Positions 12,246-23,973 of a stretch of DNA of 64,000 nt are shown here, piece after piece (the stretch's first letter is position 1; the number at the start of each line of letters is the position of its first letter). This stretch comes from Carettochelys insculpta. Its lineage: Eukaryota > Chordata > Testudines > Carettochelyidae. Below the pieces are notes generated by a model. The model was not told the DNA's origin and did not search any database. It saw only the letters and a list, made by a program, of their open reading frames with translations. The stretch spans positions 100,325,001 through 100,389,000 of the forward strand of contig NC_134142.1 in the NCBI RefSeq assembly GCF_033958435.1, read 5' to 3'. The translations under genes were made by a program, and so were the position numbers.

Positions 12246-12695
12246 GTCTTATTTGTACCATGAATTCATTTACTTTGTGCTCATCACTCTGCTCAGAGAA
12301 TGAAGAGAAGATATTGCTTACTTTTCTTACACATGCAATTCCACTGAAGTTGACCAAAGACTGGTATATTACTATTGGTGTGCCTCAGTGCATTAATGCT
12401 GTCCTCATATCTGTGTACATAACTAGATACGTGCAGGGGAATAATACGAGAGTATTCAACTGAAAGTTAAATATCGGAATGTTTAAAGCCAACCAATAAA
12501 ATGTGTTCAAATTTTGGGCCTAAACATCACCATTGTAAAAATAGCACTAATATTTCAGCAAAACAACAGAGTACTTTAAAAACAGAAACCATAGCAAAAT
12601 GCAAGCACAATATGCAGGGAATAAAGTTTTACATTCAGTCTCTTTGTAATTTATGGAGACAGGCTGTCTTTAGTAAATTAAAATGTCTGATTTAC

Positions 12696-12821
12696 CTTGG
12701 AATAAAAATGCTTTGTTAGCATGTAGTCCCGACACCTGCGTAATTCCAACTGTTGAGTTCACAAGATCCAGTTCTGCGATAATATCAGTTTGTAAATTGG
12801 GATCCATTCCAAATCCTATAA
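12696..12821 (-). CDS. NELL1: NELL1 exon 2 (N-terminal region of mature protein)
   Basis: On the minus strand a TTTTTTTTAACAG acceptor is followed by 126 nt and a CAAG|GTAAAT donor. Joined to the single G left by exon 1, the exon reads V-IGFGMDPNLQTDIIAELD..., continuing with QVSGLHANKAFLFQ. Human NELL1 has GFGMDPDLQMD and KAFLFQ at this place, so the identity is clear. NELL1 is a secreted, oligomeric thrombospondin-1-like glycoprotein; this exon starts the mature chain just ahead of the laminin-G-like/TSPN domain. The phase is 1 at both ends and matches exon 1. The next exon is not visible in the remaining 12.7 kb, consistent with the very long NELL1 introns known in other vertebrates. Confidence 0.97.
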
Positions 12822-14740
12822 CTGTTAAAAAAAATAAAAGCTTAATCAATTTTCATGTTAAATCAAGCATTAAAACTATGAAGACCCACTAGTACACTGT
12901 GGGATATGTCCAGATACGATGTACATTACTTAAAAGATAGAAATTCCCCAGGTGTAAAGAAAAACTGTTCTCCATTGACTACAAGTTAGTACCTTTTATT
13001 TTTACAGATTTTGCTGCATCCAAGCTAGAATACGGTAAACACGCTACATGTAACATCAGTTTGAGGTAGCAGAACTATCACAATTGAATAAAACTTATCT
13101 AGCTACAGTAAAAAAAAAAAAAAAAAAAAGGAACAAAATACAGAGAAAACAGTAGGCAGTGGAAATGAGTAATCCCTTAGACCAGCAATGTTCATATTCA
13201 CTGAGCTGTACTAAGAACTTTTTGAAGTTTGAATACCTCCCTTCATGATCAATTGAAGTATGCTAGCCTGTGTCTCGCTGCAGCTACCGTCTTATATTAA
13301 TGGGCTAGGTAAATTCCACCATTCACTGTAAGTTAGATGTAGTATATTTCCCAATTTGGGCAATTCTCCCCACCCATGAACAGCACCCTGATGGCAATGG
13401 GCAATATTTGATTTCCACACCATCACTATGCAGGCAAGTGGGTATTCATGCTCAAGTGGTAACAAAGTTGCTGCATGTATTTCATCTCAGAAGTTCAGAA
13501 TAGCAGCTTGTTCGTAGACCAAAGTAGATATTTAAACATGCAAACAAGGAACAACAGATATGGTAAGAGACCAGCCTGTTTGTTCTTAGAGGAGTCAGTC
13601 TAGCAGCATGAAGAATGATGTACAACAACAGATCTATGTCTGGCATGTTCAGCAAAAACTTGTTGCAAAACCCAATCCTCCTCCTAACAAGTCTTGCTAC
13701 TAACTCAATCCTAGGAGCAGAAGTAGAGTCCTAGAATAAAATCCTGACCCCACTGAAGACAATGACATTGACTTCAAGGGGGCCAGGATTTCACCTCTAA
13801 TGTACAGCCAGATGGCTTCCACCAGGTGACAGCCAGTTTTATGTTTAACTTCATTCTTGCTCCCTTAGAGCAGTTAGGCAGCTATTAGCCTGGTTTGTGG
13901 CTTTAACGGGCCCTCTTAAAAAAAAAACTGTCAGGGTATATAACAACCAAGAAGAAACCAAAAATTTTGCTTATACATCAATTACACCACAAAACACTTT
14001 CTTCTCCTTTTTCTTTACTCAGATTTTAAAATAGCCTGGCATATCTTTTGCTTAATGTAGGTGACAGCCCTTCACAAAATGCATGGAGAGTAGCAAAAGC
14101 TTTTGAAAAGGAAACTAGAAAGTGATTTCTTTTAAACTCACTCCAAACAGTAGCAATCTAAGATGCTGTGCATCTTCGAGGCCTGGACACACTGACAAGG
14201 AAGACAGAACTTCAGAAAAACACTTTAGCTTGCCTTATTATGGATATTTAGAGCATGCTGCCTTTATGCTTTCATGTTACTGTAAGAATCAACTGTTCCA
14301 CAAAAAATGAAGACAAATGGAATGAACCTGAACAAATCACCCCTATGATATAAGCCCTGATATACAGGGAAATATGGAAATTCTGCAACAACAGGCCCTA
14401 TGGTTCTCACTAGTTTAATCCAGACCACATGCTCAGAAACAACGTTAGAATTCCAAAAATCTTTGATGCCTCTTTCAGACCAGCACTGCCCCCATTCTGT
14501 GACAGAGTTCACTACAGACTGTGGCAACTATCTTCCATAATGTGCACAGCTAACATTCCTAATGCTGAACCAGCTCTTCTAAGCGCCCGAACAAGTTTCG
14601 CTCCATCTAGCTAAACCCACTACTAAAACTCTTTTTTAAAAATCCAGCTACCTCTGTTTGTCCAAAATGGAGAGATAAGAATAATAAATGGTAATGCTAA
14701 AGCTTATGTTAACATAGTACATTTCATCACCAAGTCTCTG
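12822..14740. other. NELL1 intron 1, distal part: no gene seen
   Basis: AT-rich intronic DNA. Besides the A tract, positions about 13733-13800 resemble the ancient repeat type TCCTGACCCCACTGAAG...CAAGGGGGCCAGGATTTCACC, itself weakly palindromic. Nothing else was recognised. Confidence 0.4.
13110..13129. repeat. Poly(A) tract in NELL1 intron 1
   Basis: A run of about 19 A residues on the plus strand. Confidence 0.8.
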
Positions 14741-14744
14741 TCTA

Positions 14745-14850
14745 CATGGCACCGTAAGCTCAAAATAAGCTATGCAATTTGTGCTATTCAAATTGTGTGG
14801 TTTATTTCAAATAGATTTCAAAATAAAGCCCTATTTCAAGGCACCCCTGT
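14745..14850. mobile_element. Probable short MITE (TATTTCAAA-rich)
   Basis: Contains GTCTACATGGCACC at one end and several AAATAAGCT / TATTTCAAAT motifs that pair with one another across the segment. No target duplication was fixed. Confidence 0.35.
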
Positions 14851-14857
14851 ACTCACA

Positions 14858-15272
14858 GGCTACAGTTACATGACAGGAATCTGTTGACAGAAGTCACTAT
14901 GGGAAAAGATTTCCTGACAAAACTTCTGTTGACAGAGTGTGGCCACACACAAAAGCTAATCCAAAGAGCACAACGCTCTGTTGACAGCTGCTGGACAGCC
15001 TGGCTGCTCTCTCGACAAAACAGGCACCTGGAAGCACAGCACATGGGGCTTCCCATTGTTCTGGATGCCCTGTCTGTTGAGAGAAGGCTCTCCCAGAGCG
15101 TCCACACAGCTTTTTTGTCGACAGAATCTGTCCACAGTAGCATTGTGCCTCATGGCTGAGAGGCAAAACACCACCAGTAAAAGTGCCGAGTTCTGTCAAC
15201 AAACTGTTGACAAAACGCATTGTGTGTGTGGATGTTCCACTGGTTTTGTCAGCAAAACTCACTAGCATAACC
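14858..15272. mobile_element. GTCGACAGA-family DNA transposon, copy 1
   Basis: Starts GGCTACAGTTACA and is dense in TCTGTTGACAGA / TTTTGTCGACAGAA motifs in both orientations. It shares blocks such as CATGGGGCTTCCCATTG and GTTTCTGACAAAACTTCTGT-like sequence with copies at about 25015-25338 (inverted) and 30709-31124. Overlapping antisense frames inside are non-coding artefacts of the motif density. Confidence 0.65.
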
Positions 15273-16507
15273 ATAGCATCTGCAATGAGGTGTTAAGGGA
15301 TGCTGGACTAATGCGCTTGTTATCTCGAAAATTGTTTTGAGACAAAGGACACATTGCTTAGACACAGTCAGCTATTTCAGGATACATTTATATCCTGAAA
15401 AAGCGCCCACCACGTACACGTAGCCAAAGCATCCTATACCGTCTCATGACAAACAGCTTAATGGCATTCATCTCAGGTCAGCAGCTTATAACACTCAACA
15501 AAACCAAACAGGCAGGACAAATTTTGATTAAGCACCTGGGAAAAAAAAAAATCTGGGGAACTTTACTGTCCACACAATACCAGCAGGACATTGTTTCTTT
15601 AAGGTCTTATCCAAAGGAAATCCTACAGTAAAATCTGATAGTAACATGATCTATTCAGGAAAAATGAAGGGCTGATTTGACCCACGAGATGGAAATATGT
15701 GGTTCCAAAACCAAAGGCCCAATTAAGTCAGGAAAGATGTTATACTGGTATCACTGGGTGATCAATCAGTCCCAAAATATCTTATGTCAGAACAATGGAC
15801 TACTAAGCTACAACCCATGAGCCAAATTCCGAATCCATTACAGTCAACAGAAGTTTTGCTACTGACATCAGGGAGAGAAGAACTGGTCCCTAATACAGCA
15901 AAAATAGAGGACACATTAAGCAGAACAGCCTCCCTACTTTTTTGAAAGCTACTGATTCCAAACCCAGCAACAGGCTTCAGGTGGTACAAATCAACGTGGC
16001 TCCACTAACTGAGGGTCTGGCCCATCAGGTATCTCTACCTTCTGTCAACTATCATAGCAGTTATTTAGCAAGCCCATACATTGCTTTGAATACCAAGTCA
16101 TGCTCTTGGGACTGCTCACAGACATGCAAAATTCTGGTTATTTAACATTTTTTTTTAAAATAGTTGTTCCTATTTTATAAGCAGGTCTCTGTTCCCCCAG
16201 GGGTCTTCCACTCTCTTTTACTTAAGATCTCTGACAGACAGTCATACAAAGAAAATAAAATGCATCTCTATGAGCAGCCAGTATTTCATATTTTGTCTTT
16301 GGAATAGGAAAAACAAAGTTGGAAAAATCTCATTTCCTCTTATAAGTGAGAATTCTCAACCCTTATGTTATTTATTATATACTTATATTATTTATTTTTA
16401 TATTATTATTATCCACAAAAGTCATGTGAACTATGGACAGGACCCCAGATGGTATTCACTGCTCTCAACCCCTATTGAAGTCAGTGAGCCGAATCCTTAA
16501 CTCACTT

Positions 16508-18205
16508 GGGCTACATCTACATGAGATAAATTCAAATTTATTAATATCAATTTTGTAACGCTGGTTTGTATAAACTCAAGTTTGACTATCCTCACCTCCC
16601 CATGTGCTTCTCACAAAGTCACCTTATAGCTGCCACACTCAACCGGCAAACATTAACTGTTGCAGCACTGCCTTGTAGGAACCTATCCCACAGTTCACTC
16701 ATCCCCATAGCATTCTGGGTATGTTCACTTCTATTTGACATCATCTTCCCCCACTGCATTCTCCACATTCCCCTCCTGTGGCAAGCAAACATCCATTTTT
16801 CCTGTCGGAAGGAAGGAAAAGCTGGGCATCCACAGAGATGGCAAAAAAGTTAACAAATCTCTCTCTTCTGTAACTGAAATCTCAACTGGCCAACCACTGA
16901 CTATCCTCCATCTGATCCCTGAAAACAACACAGGGACAGGTGGTATTCTCAGAGTTAGAAAAAAGAGACTGTAAAAGTCTAGGGAAAAAAGATCTTTGTG
17001 TTCCTCTTCACTACACAGACGTTGTCAACACAGTGGATGGCAGTGAAATCTCATACACTGAACTTACAACAGAAACAGGAATCTCAACTGACCCTCCACC
17101 CTGTGTTTTCAGGGGAGTCAAAGCATGAAGAAAGATAGGAAATGTTAAGAAAAAGATGTTATAACAGAAATATCAAAGCAGCAGGTGTCCGCAATGGACA
17201 GCAAACCCCCAAGAACATTTTTGGCAGTGGGAGGGGGGCTGTGGTCTGCAGCTGCAGAGCCAGCTGAAATGTTGAAGTAGTTGAAATAGTCCCCGCCGAG
17301 TATCTTAGCTGCCAGGGAGAATTCCCCCCAGCAGCAGTAAACCCCACTGGTCCCTTGCTAGGGGTGTGTGGGGATTTCAGTGGGGGGCCAGTTGAATTAG
17401 TCCTCCCCGAATATCTTAACCACAGGGGTAGACTTCCCTCCCAGCGGCAGGAAGCCCCCGAGTATCTTTGCCTCCCTTCGAGCTGTAACTGTGTGCAAGC
17501 CAGGACTTGGTTCTGCCTTGCAGCATGGTCAGCACCGAATGACAGGCATGTCCTTTTATTGGGTAGGGGACTACCCACATGATGTGTCTGAGCACAGGAA
17601 AGACCCCAACTGCGTGGCGCCTATGGGGAAGGAAGGGGGCCACACACAAATGTAAACTGCTGAGAAGAAGTTTCTCAGTCTCTTATGTAAGCATGACCCC
17701 CACAACAGCCTTGTTGCCACGTGGTGTGGTAGGACAGCAGCTGGCACCAGACAGCAAAAAAAGTGTAGAGACAGACCCACAACTTCCATTCAGGGGCTAT
17801 TTGTAATGGGTAGATGCGCTCACAGCGTGAATAGCAAAATAAGACAGACATTTCTCAGGCTCCACAGGCTTCCTGGGCCTGATTTGAAATTCATGGTCTT
17901 CCTGTTACCCAATTCCTGTGTACCTGGAGAGCAGTGGCCAGAGCGAAGCACTGAAGGGCATTGCGGGTTACACATGGGACACCCCTGGAGGCTAATAAAT
18001 TCGATTTTAAGACTTGGCACTTCCACACTGACCTTTAATCAAGCTTTTGAATTCAAGCTTTACCTGTCAGGTAACCACAATATTGTAATATCAATCTTAG
18101 CGTTCCCAAAAATCAAGCTAATGGTATTTACAGTGAAGACAGGTACGTGGTACTATCAAGCTAACTGCCTTAAATTCTAATTTATCTCAAAGAGTAGATG
18201 CAGCC
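16508..18205. mobile_element. About 1.7-kb DNA transposon with long terminal inverted repeats
   Basis: The left end GGGCTACATCTACATGAG continues GATAAATTCAAATTT. The right end, read in reverse complement, is GGCTGCATCTACTCTTTGAG then GATAAATTAGAATTT. Subterminal sequence also mirrors: GCATTCTGGGTATGTTC near 16710 against GCATTGCGGGTTACAC near 17958. Right flank is TTA; the left flank CTT does not match, so the duplication is unresolved. No transposase was recognised in the interior, which contains paired AGTATCTTAGCTGCC / CAGCGGCAGG-like segments near 17290-17470. Superfamily is uncertain; Harbinger-like is a guess. Confidence 0.6.
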
Positions 18206-20000
18206 TTAGTGAGAGTTTTGTCTGAGTTAGGACAGGAGAAACTCAGCCCCTTCTAAGGGGAGAAGAAGCAACTGCATATGGTATTGAGCCACATAACTAT
18301 CAACAATGTCCCCAAGAAATCCCTGAAAGAAATTCAGTCAGTCCCACAGCTCAGACAAATTGCAGTGTCTATTTGCATCTTTATCGCCCATTTGGATACT
18401 TGAGTCCCAGTAATCATGGGAAGCTGTCAGTAGTTAAATGAACAAGTACGCACAGAAAGCATTAATTATTTGATATAACTCAATCAGGAGTAATTAATAA
18501 CTCTAGTACCATATATGAGACTTAGACATGGAGCAGAACCCAAGTGTGCTAGGCACGGTAAACACAAAAAGATTATCTATCAATATATACTTTACATATG
18601 TACACATCTAGGTTACACTGGGAAGGGAACTTCAAGCAGAAATGGACTTGATAAAATGTAGTTCTTCTCATACAGATATTTGCTATCTGAGAGGTAACAA
18701 AGTGAATTCTATAGTGTGTATGTTATCTTTGATTATTAGCAGGATGGCAATTGTTGCACACACACAACTTTCGAAATGGCTTCTCAGTACCAAATGAATT
18801 AGTCTCAGATTAGCTTTGACTACCATTTGGAGTGTCAGCATGCAATAATGATGTTATACTAGCTGTGGGGTGAGGGAGGGAACTCTTCCTAGATATCTTT
18901 ATGTCACACCCTTCAAAATCTAGTGATATTAGATAATGGGCTGATATTGTAACTCTTTCTGATGTTAACTGCCATTTTAAACATTGATTTTCTTGGATAA
19001 TATACAGTAATTTTGCTGGGTAATTTCCTTGAAAATATCATTTGCACATCACCAAGAACATATCCCCCGATGTACTCTAAATTATAATCTATTAGAGTAG
19101 TACTCTACACAAGAGTAGAGGAAACAAAGACTCCACACACACAAAAGCCAGGCTTGCTTGTGTTATATTATTTCTATTAATTCTTCCTAGCAGGAATTTG
19201 GAATTCTTACCCTGACTGTTCCTGGGGATTTGCCAGCTCTTTAAACATTTCAAAACCCACATGGAGACTATAAATACAAACAAGCACTGTTCTGCTAAAA
19301 TATACATTTTAATTAAAATGGCCCCCATTGCAGTCAATATACCAACACTTGCAGACGAAAGATACCAGGGTATTACCAGCTCCTGTGTGATCTGTTATGC
19401 ATGCTCTCAACATGATCCGGAGACTTGCTGTAAAGTCCCTCTCAGAAACAGCCGGCACTGGTCACAAGTAAAAGGTGGTTTACGGCTACGCATAGGGGAG
19501 AAAGACTGCTCAGAAAAGATCAGGTTCACAGGGGAAGCTTTTTAGGCACTAGGTTGCAGCCTGTCTAGCAAATTACAGTTTAAGGCTAACATTGCAAAGG
19601 ATTCTCTCAACGTTATTAAAGGGGAGGCTACACCACGAATTCCGCCTGCATAGTTGTGCTCTGCCGGAGTCAGAAGAAACCCCGAGAGACCTGATATTTT
19701 CCCTTTCCCAGAGCGTGCTTGCTAAGCATTCACCTGTCCTTACTTTCAATCCTTCCCCTCGGTGAGCAAACAGCAGGGAGCGAGGGAGGCAGACTCCGGA
19801 AACTTCTCATTATTGAATCTTGCTTCACATAAGCCTTCCCTGAGAGAATGGCTCTTCAATACTACGGTGGACAGCGGAAGGGAGGGCTACCCTGGCTGAG
19901 ACCGGCCAAAGAAGCAGCGGTCCCCAAAGGGGGTATTCAGTCCCTAAAGGGGCGCGGGGATGGGATTTTTTCTTTCCCGAGTGAGAAGCCCGCACAACTC
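18206..20000. other. NELL1 intron 1, proximal part: no gene seen
   Basis: Low-GC intronic DNA that rises in GC content from about 19.6 kb toward the CpG island. No repeat or exon was recognised with confidence. Confidence 0.4.
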
Positions 20001-21420
20001 AAGGGGATTGAACTGCTCGTTAGTTGCAACCCCACGGAGTGCCGGGGGCTTGGGACGTGTATGCGATCGCTGTGCTTTGGCACGAGTCGTTTTCATTGCC
20101 CCTCTGATTTCAGGATTACCCGCCGCTCCTGTCCTTCCCAGTCTGAACACCGGCCGAGAGGCTGTTCCCACGGGCAAGCCGCGAGACGCGCCCAGGTGCA
20201 AAGCAAACAAGGAGCCAGGCGGAAAGGCTCCAGCGTCTGACCCCTGACAAACCTCAGCCCGACCCCTTCGGGAAATCGCAGCGGACTGATGCCCCCCGAA
20301 AGGCTGCTCTGGGCGGGGGATGCATAACCTGTCCGAGCGGACCTCGGCCAGCAGGGAGCGTTTTAACGGGGCGGGGGAGATCTGGGCACATACGGCTGCG
20401 GCCACATGTTGTTTATTTCAGGCCCGGCCTAATCGCCACGTTTCCAGCCGCAACCCCATGCTGGCAGCACAGCCTGTGTACCTGCCTTCCCACCCCGCTA
20501 GGCGGGCTTGGAGCCGGCCCCTACGCCAGCCGCAGAGGAAAGTTTCCGAGTTCTCTCCGCGGCAGGCGACCCGACCCTTCCCGGGGCATGGAGCAGGGCT
20601 ACCCGGCGCCGCTTGCCCTTCCCAGACGCGGTGAGCGATCCCCCGGGGCTGGCTCCCCCGAGGCGCCAGCACGTGAACCCCACCCACCTCCAGCAGTGCC
20701 GGGCAGAGGAGTCGAAGCCAACGCGCACCTGCAGCGGGCGGCGCCGGCACCCAGCGGGGACAATACACGGCGCGGGGAGGGCACCGGCCGCCCCAGATCG
20801 CTGTTCCCGGATGGAGGGAGAGGAAACCCAGCCCTGGACGCGCCCACGCGCGACTCCTCGGCAGCTCTGCCCTGGGCGACCGATCCCTCCTTACCTGCCC
20901 TGGCAGAGGCCACGCAAGCCCACAGGACTAGAATGAAATCCATCGGTGCCGGCCCCGCGCAGAGCCCGCCGAGGCAGAGGGAGCGCGCGGGCAGCGTCTC
21001 GGGAGCGGAGCCCCAAACTTGGAGCGCGTGGTCGGGCAGGCGCGGGGGAGAGAGCAGCGGCTCCGCCGGCGGCCAGCGCTGCTCCTCAGGAACGGTCCAT
21101 GCGCCGCGCTCGGGGATGCTGCCCGCTTCCCACAGCCCCCTCTGGCGAGACTGGGCGGCTCAAGCCCGACCTCCCGTGGCGTCCCGGGTCCTCGTCAGAG
21201 CGGCTGGCGCCCCGCTCCGCCCAGCTTCACTTGCCTGCGATTAGCAGAGGCGGCCAGGAGGCTCGAGTGCGCAGCGGCTCCCCCTCTCGGAGCCTATTGG
21301 ATCAGCCGCCCGCCCCCGAAGGCGCGGCGCGGCGCGGCGCTCTGGCGGAGCAGTACAGGCGAGCAGGGGCACTGCCCTGGCCCGCGCTCAGAGCACCGGG
21401 CCCTCCGCTTGCTGCAATAA
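20000..21420. promoter_or_regulatory. NELL1: CpG island covering the NELL1 promoter and first exon
   Basis: Base composition changes abruptly to high GC with many undepleted CpG dinucleotides, including a CGGCG-type run at about 21321-21340. NELL1 coding exon 1 lies inside it, so transcription should start between about 21.0 and 21.3 kb and run leftward. A CCAAT box occurs on the minus strand at 21300-21296, a plausible proximal element; no TATA box stands out. The long open frames on both strands here come from GC-rich composition and show no protein family pattern. Confidence 0.85.
20895..20943 (-). CDS. NELL1: NELL1 exon 1, start codon and signal peptide
   Basis: The ATG at 20943-20941 begins MDFILVLWACVASARA, a short hydrophobic signal sequence for secretion, followed by a CAGGGCAG|GTAAGG donor. 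Human NELL1 starts MPMDLILVVW; here the codons before the ATG read GCA CCG, so the proline codon of MPM is kept but the first Met is changed to Ala, and the second Met must act as start. Coding length is 49 nt (16 codons plus one base), which joins in phase to exon 2 at 12821. The 5' UTR lies upstream in the CpG island, at positions above 20943. The match to NELL1 rests on signal-peptide similarity, the exact phase and the downstream exon. Confidence 0.93.
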
Positions 21421-21827
21421 GCCAAATCAGCAATGGAGCAGGCTCCTGGAAAGCACTTGGACGCTAGAGAAATGAGAGGCGAGATGTGTATGTGGTGAAA
21501 CGCAATTGACCAGTCCCTGGTTTGATAAATAGCAGTAGACCCCGTGCCTAGGGGGCGTGATGGAAATGTAATGAACAGACCAGGGGCGCCAGGAATAAAG
21601 GGTGAACGCCGGGACTGCTCCTTATGCTATGGGCTTGTCCTGCAAGCACACAGAGGTTTAGACCGTGTAAGTTTGGGGAGTGGTCCAGCTGCAATGGATT
21701 GGAGGGATAAAAGCGCAGCACCTGTGTTGTCAACAGTGCAGCTAAGTTTGTAAAGAGCCCCGCACAAAGCAGTCCCTGGGGCTGCTACAATAAAGCAAAT
21801 CAGCATCAAGCTTGAGTCATCCCTCTA
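21421..21827. other. Flank of the CpG island, upstream of NELL1
   Basis: Moderate-GC sequence with a degenerate duplicated motif (AATAAGCCAAATCAGCA near 21416 and AATAAAGCAAATCAGCA near 21790, about 370 bp apart). No gene or classified repeat was recognised. Confidence 0.3.
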
Positions 21828-22342
21828 GCTGGATCTACACTACAGCGTTCTGTGGACAGAAGAGTCCTTCTGTTGACAAAACAGTGGCAACAGCTACACA
21901 GGGGGGTCTATACTGCGGGGTTCTGTCGGCAGAAGTCATTGTTGACAGATATTTCCTGACAGAACCTGTGTCTACAGAACACGTTCACACCTGACATAGG
22001 CTCCCCCATCAACCACCTCTGTTGACAGAGATCTGCCAGACTGCCGAGCCCTCTGTCCACAGAACAGCCAACTGGAAGCTCTGCTAATAGGGTAGCAAGT
22101 GAACCGTAAGCCCTCTCTGTTGACAGAGCTTCCCCCCTCCCCCAGCGTCTACACTATATTTTGTCAACAGAATCTGTTGACAGAGGCACTATGCCTCGTA
22201 GGATCAAGACAGAATTCTGCCAGGAAAACTGCTGCATTCTGCTGACAGATTCTCAACAGAGCGCATTTGTAGTGTGGACGCTCCTTAGTTTTGTCCACAG
22301 AGGGCCTCTTCTGTCAACAGAACTCTGTAGCGTAGACCCAGC
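21828..22342. mobile_element. GTCGACAGA-family DNA transposon, copy 2
   Basis: The left end GCTGGATCTACACTACAG and the reverse complement of the right end (GCTGGGTCTACGCTACAG) are nearly perfect inverted repeats. Flanks are CTA on the left and TTA on the right, consistent with an old TTA duplication with one change. The interior has more than a dozen TCTGTTGACAGA-like motifs. Confidence 0.75.
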
Positions 22343-22345
22343 TTA

Positions 22346-22774
22346 GGAGAAGCCTGTGTAGACAGAAATCAGTGTTGGAAGGGCTTTCCCTGCAAAACTT
22401 CTGTTGGCAAATCGCAGCTACACATAAAAGTAGATCAAAAGAGCAACCAGCTCTGTCAACAGAGAGCAGCCTAACTGCCCCACCTTCTTTGGACAGAACG
22501 GCTGACCAGAAGCTCTGCAAACAGGGCTGCCCAGTGAACCAGAAGCCATCTGTCAACAAAAGGGCCCCAGAGCATCTACAAGGCTGTTTTGTCAACAGAA
22601 CACTATCTAGACAGGTGTTATACCTGAATGGGGCAAGGCATAATGCTGGCAACGGATGTGCCAAGTTTTGTCGACAAACCGTTGACGAAACGTATTTGCT
22701 GTTTAGATGCTCAGTGTTTTTCTCTGGCAAAAGCCTGGTTTTACAAGGAAAAGCCACTTGTATAGATGTGGCCT
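22346..22774. mobile_element. GTCGACAGA-family DNA transposon, copy 3 (adjacent to copy 2)
   Basis: It shares the ATTTCCTGACAAAACTTCTGT-like start, the central TCTGTCAACAGAGAGCAGCC block and the TTTTGTCGACAAA end block with the other copies. The outer ends (AGCCTGTGTAGAC and TATAGATGTGGCCT) are diverged. It begins directly after copy 2. Confidence 0.6.
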
Positions 22775-22895
22775 CAATGTATCCAGAAAGTAGAATGCCA
22801 GAACTCATTTAAAATCGGGGTGTTCCATCCAACTAGCCTGCAACATCTGGCAGTGACTCTGGGTTTACTCCCTCCCCCTGTGTGCACGTGTGCAT

Positions 22896-22898
<3 letters not shown>

Positions 22899-22970
<72 letters not shown>
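22899..22970. repeat. (CA)n microsatellite
   Basis: About 36 uninterrupted CA units, preceded by an interrupted TG/CA segment. Confidence 0.97.
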
Positions 22971-22973
<3 letters not shown>

Positions 22974-23639
22974 AAAAGGAAAGATAAGTTTCCTTCTAGC
23001 TAGCATCCCAAGATAATGAAAAAGGGGCCCATTCAGCTTTCTTAATAACATCCATCTTCTGCACGCTTATCTTAATCATTTTATGGAAGATTTCTTTTAG
23101 CATTGACTATGATTCTGGGCTTTGTACACTGAGTGAAACAAAGAGCTGTCACACATGCTGACATTCACCTCTCTCTCTCAACTGCCCCTCCTGACGACAG
23201 GAATCCCAGAGCGTTTAGATCCACATTTGTCTATGTCACTCATCAACCTGCTGTTTGTCTTGCTAGTGTAAATTATTTATATGGGAAATGTACAAGCATA
23301 AAAGAAAGGTGATAGAAAATGCTGTTCAGCCTAAAATATTAAATTCCACGTAGCTGAAAGCTTCCTGCTCTGCTGTTTTTATTGTGTCCTTCATTTCAAG
23401 TCTTTGTTGAGCATTTAACCCTTGGAGGTTGTGAGCAATACATTTAACCCAGGATTAAAGGGACAGTCACCCTGTTCTGTAGTCACCCTTTAAATTAGAA
23501 TCATTATACCTAACTGTCCCTCATGTCATTCTTGTTCTATTTCACAGACAATTTGCTTTTGTCTTTCATTTGTAGCTACAAATAATTTCCATCAGAAAAT
23601 ACTGAGTTTGGAAAATATTATGTCTGATAAATGAACAGA

Positions 23640-23780
23640 TCCTACATTATTTTTATGCCATAAGGGTCTTGAAAGTCTTCTACTGACTTTCTGTGCCTCA
23701 GTCAAGCCACTTAGCTACTCTGTTTCAATCTTCCAGCCTATAAAATTGGGATAATGCCTACTTCCAGCAAGACTTTGAGA
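23640..23780 (+). repeat. MIR/CORE-SINE-like fragment
   Basis: Contains TCTGTGCCTCAGTCAAGCCA and CTATAAAATTGGGATAATGCC, the characteristic order of the MIR consensus, followed by CCTACTTCCAGCAAGACTTTG. Confidence 0.6.
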
Positions 23781-23793
23781 GTATGTGCAATGA

Positions 23794-23973
23794 AACAGCA
23801 ATGAAGGGTCCTGTGGCACCTTACAGACTAACAGAAAAGTTTTGAGCATGAGCTTTCGTGAGCACAGACTCATGAAAGCTCATGCTCAAAACTTTTCTGT
23901 TAGTCTGTAAGGTGCCACAGGACCCTTCATTGCTGTTACAGATCCAGACTAACACGGCTACCCCTCCGATACT
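23794..23973. mobile_element. Foldback insertion of an interspersed repeat, flanked by a 10-bp target duplication
   Basis: Arms 23794-23860 and 23871-23937 are 67-bp inverted repeats with a single mismatch around a 10-bp spacer, followed by a 36-bp tail (CAGATCCAGACTAACACGGC...). Both ends are flanked by TGTGCAATGA (23784-23793 and 23974-23983). The unit (GGTGCCACAGGACCC, GTTAGTCTGTAAGG, GAAAGCTCATGCTCA) is a repeat common in turtle and crocodilian DNA, seen here also near 1.7, 35.6, 39.5, 49.6 and 63.5 kb. A 10-bp duplication points to retroposition rather than a cut-and-paste transposon; Penelope-like retroelements are known for inverted partial copies. Confidence 0.8.

Noticed and set aside
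1..12690. Possible NELL1 exon 3 (laminin-G-like domain)
   Set aside because: I looked on the minus strand for the expected FLFQ-DxxRxI and FTFLAT-like sequence and found none; the intron is known to be very long in other species.
14853..15274. Five overlapping frames of 70-125 codons on both strands
   Set aside because: They result from stop-poor, motif-dense transposon sequence (GTCGACAGA family); no frame is conserved between copies.
20508..21467. Several overlapping long frames (up to 218 codons) on both strands in the CpG island
   Set aside because: They come from GC-rich composition lacking stop codons; they overlap in several frames and strands, show no domain pattern, and the true coding piece here is the 49-nt NELL1 exon 1.
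21828..22342. CRISPR-like or regulatory repeat array because of the many TCTGTTGACAGA copies
   Set aside because: Spacing is irregular, orientation alternates and the unit lies within an inverted-repeat transposon in a vertebrate genome.
22766..23051. Frames encoding poly-His/Thr or poly-Cys/Val
   Set aside because: They are translations of the CA microsatellite.
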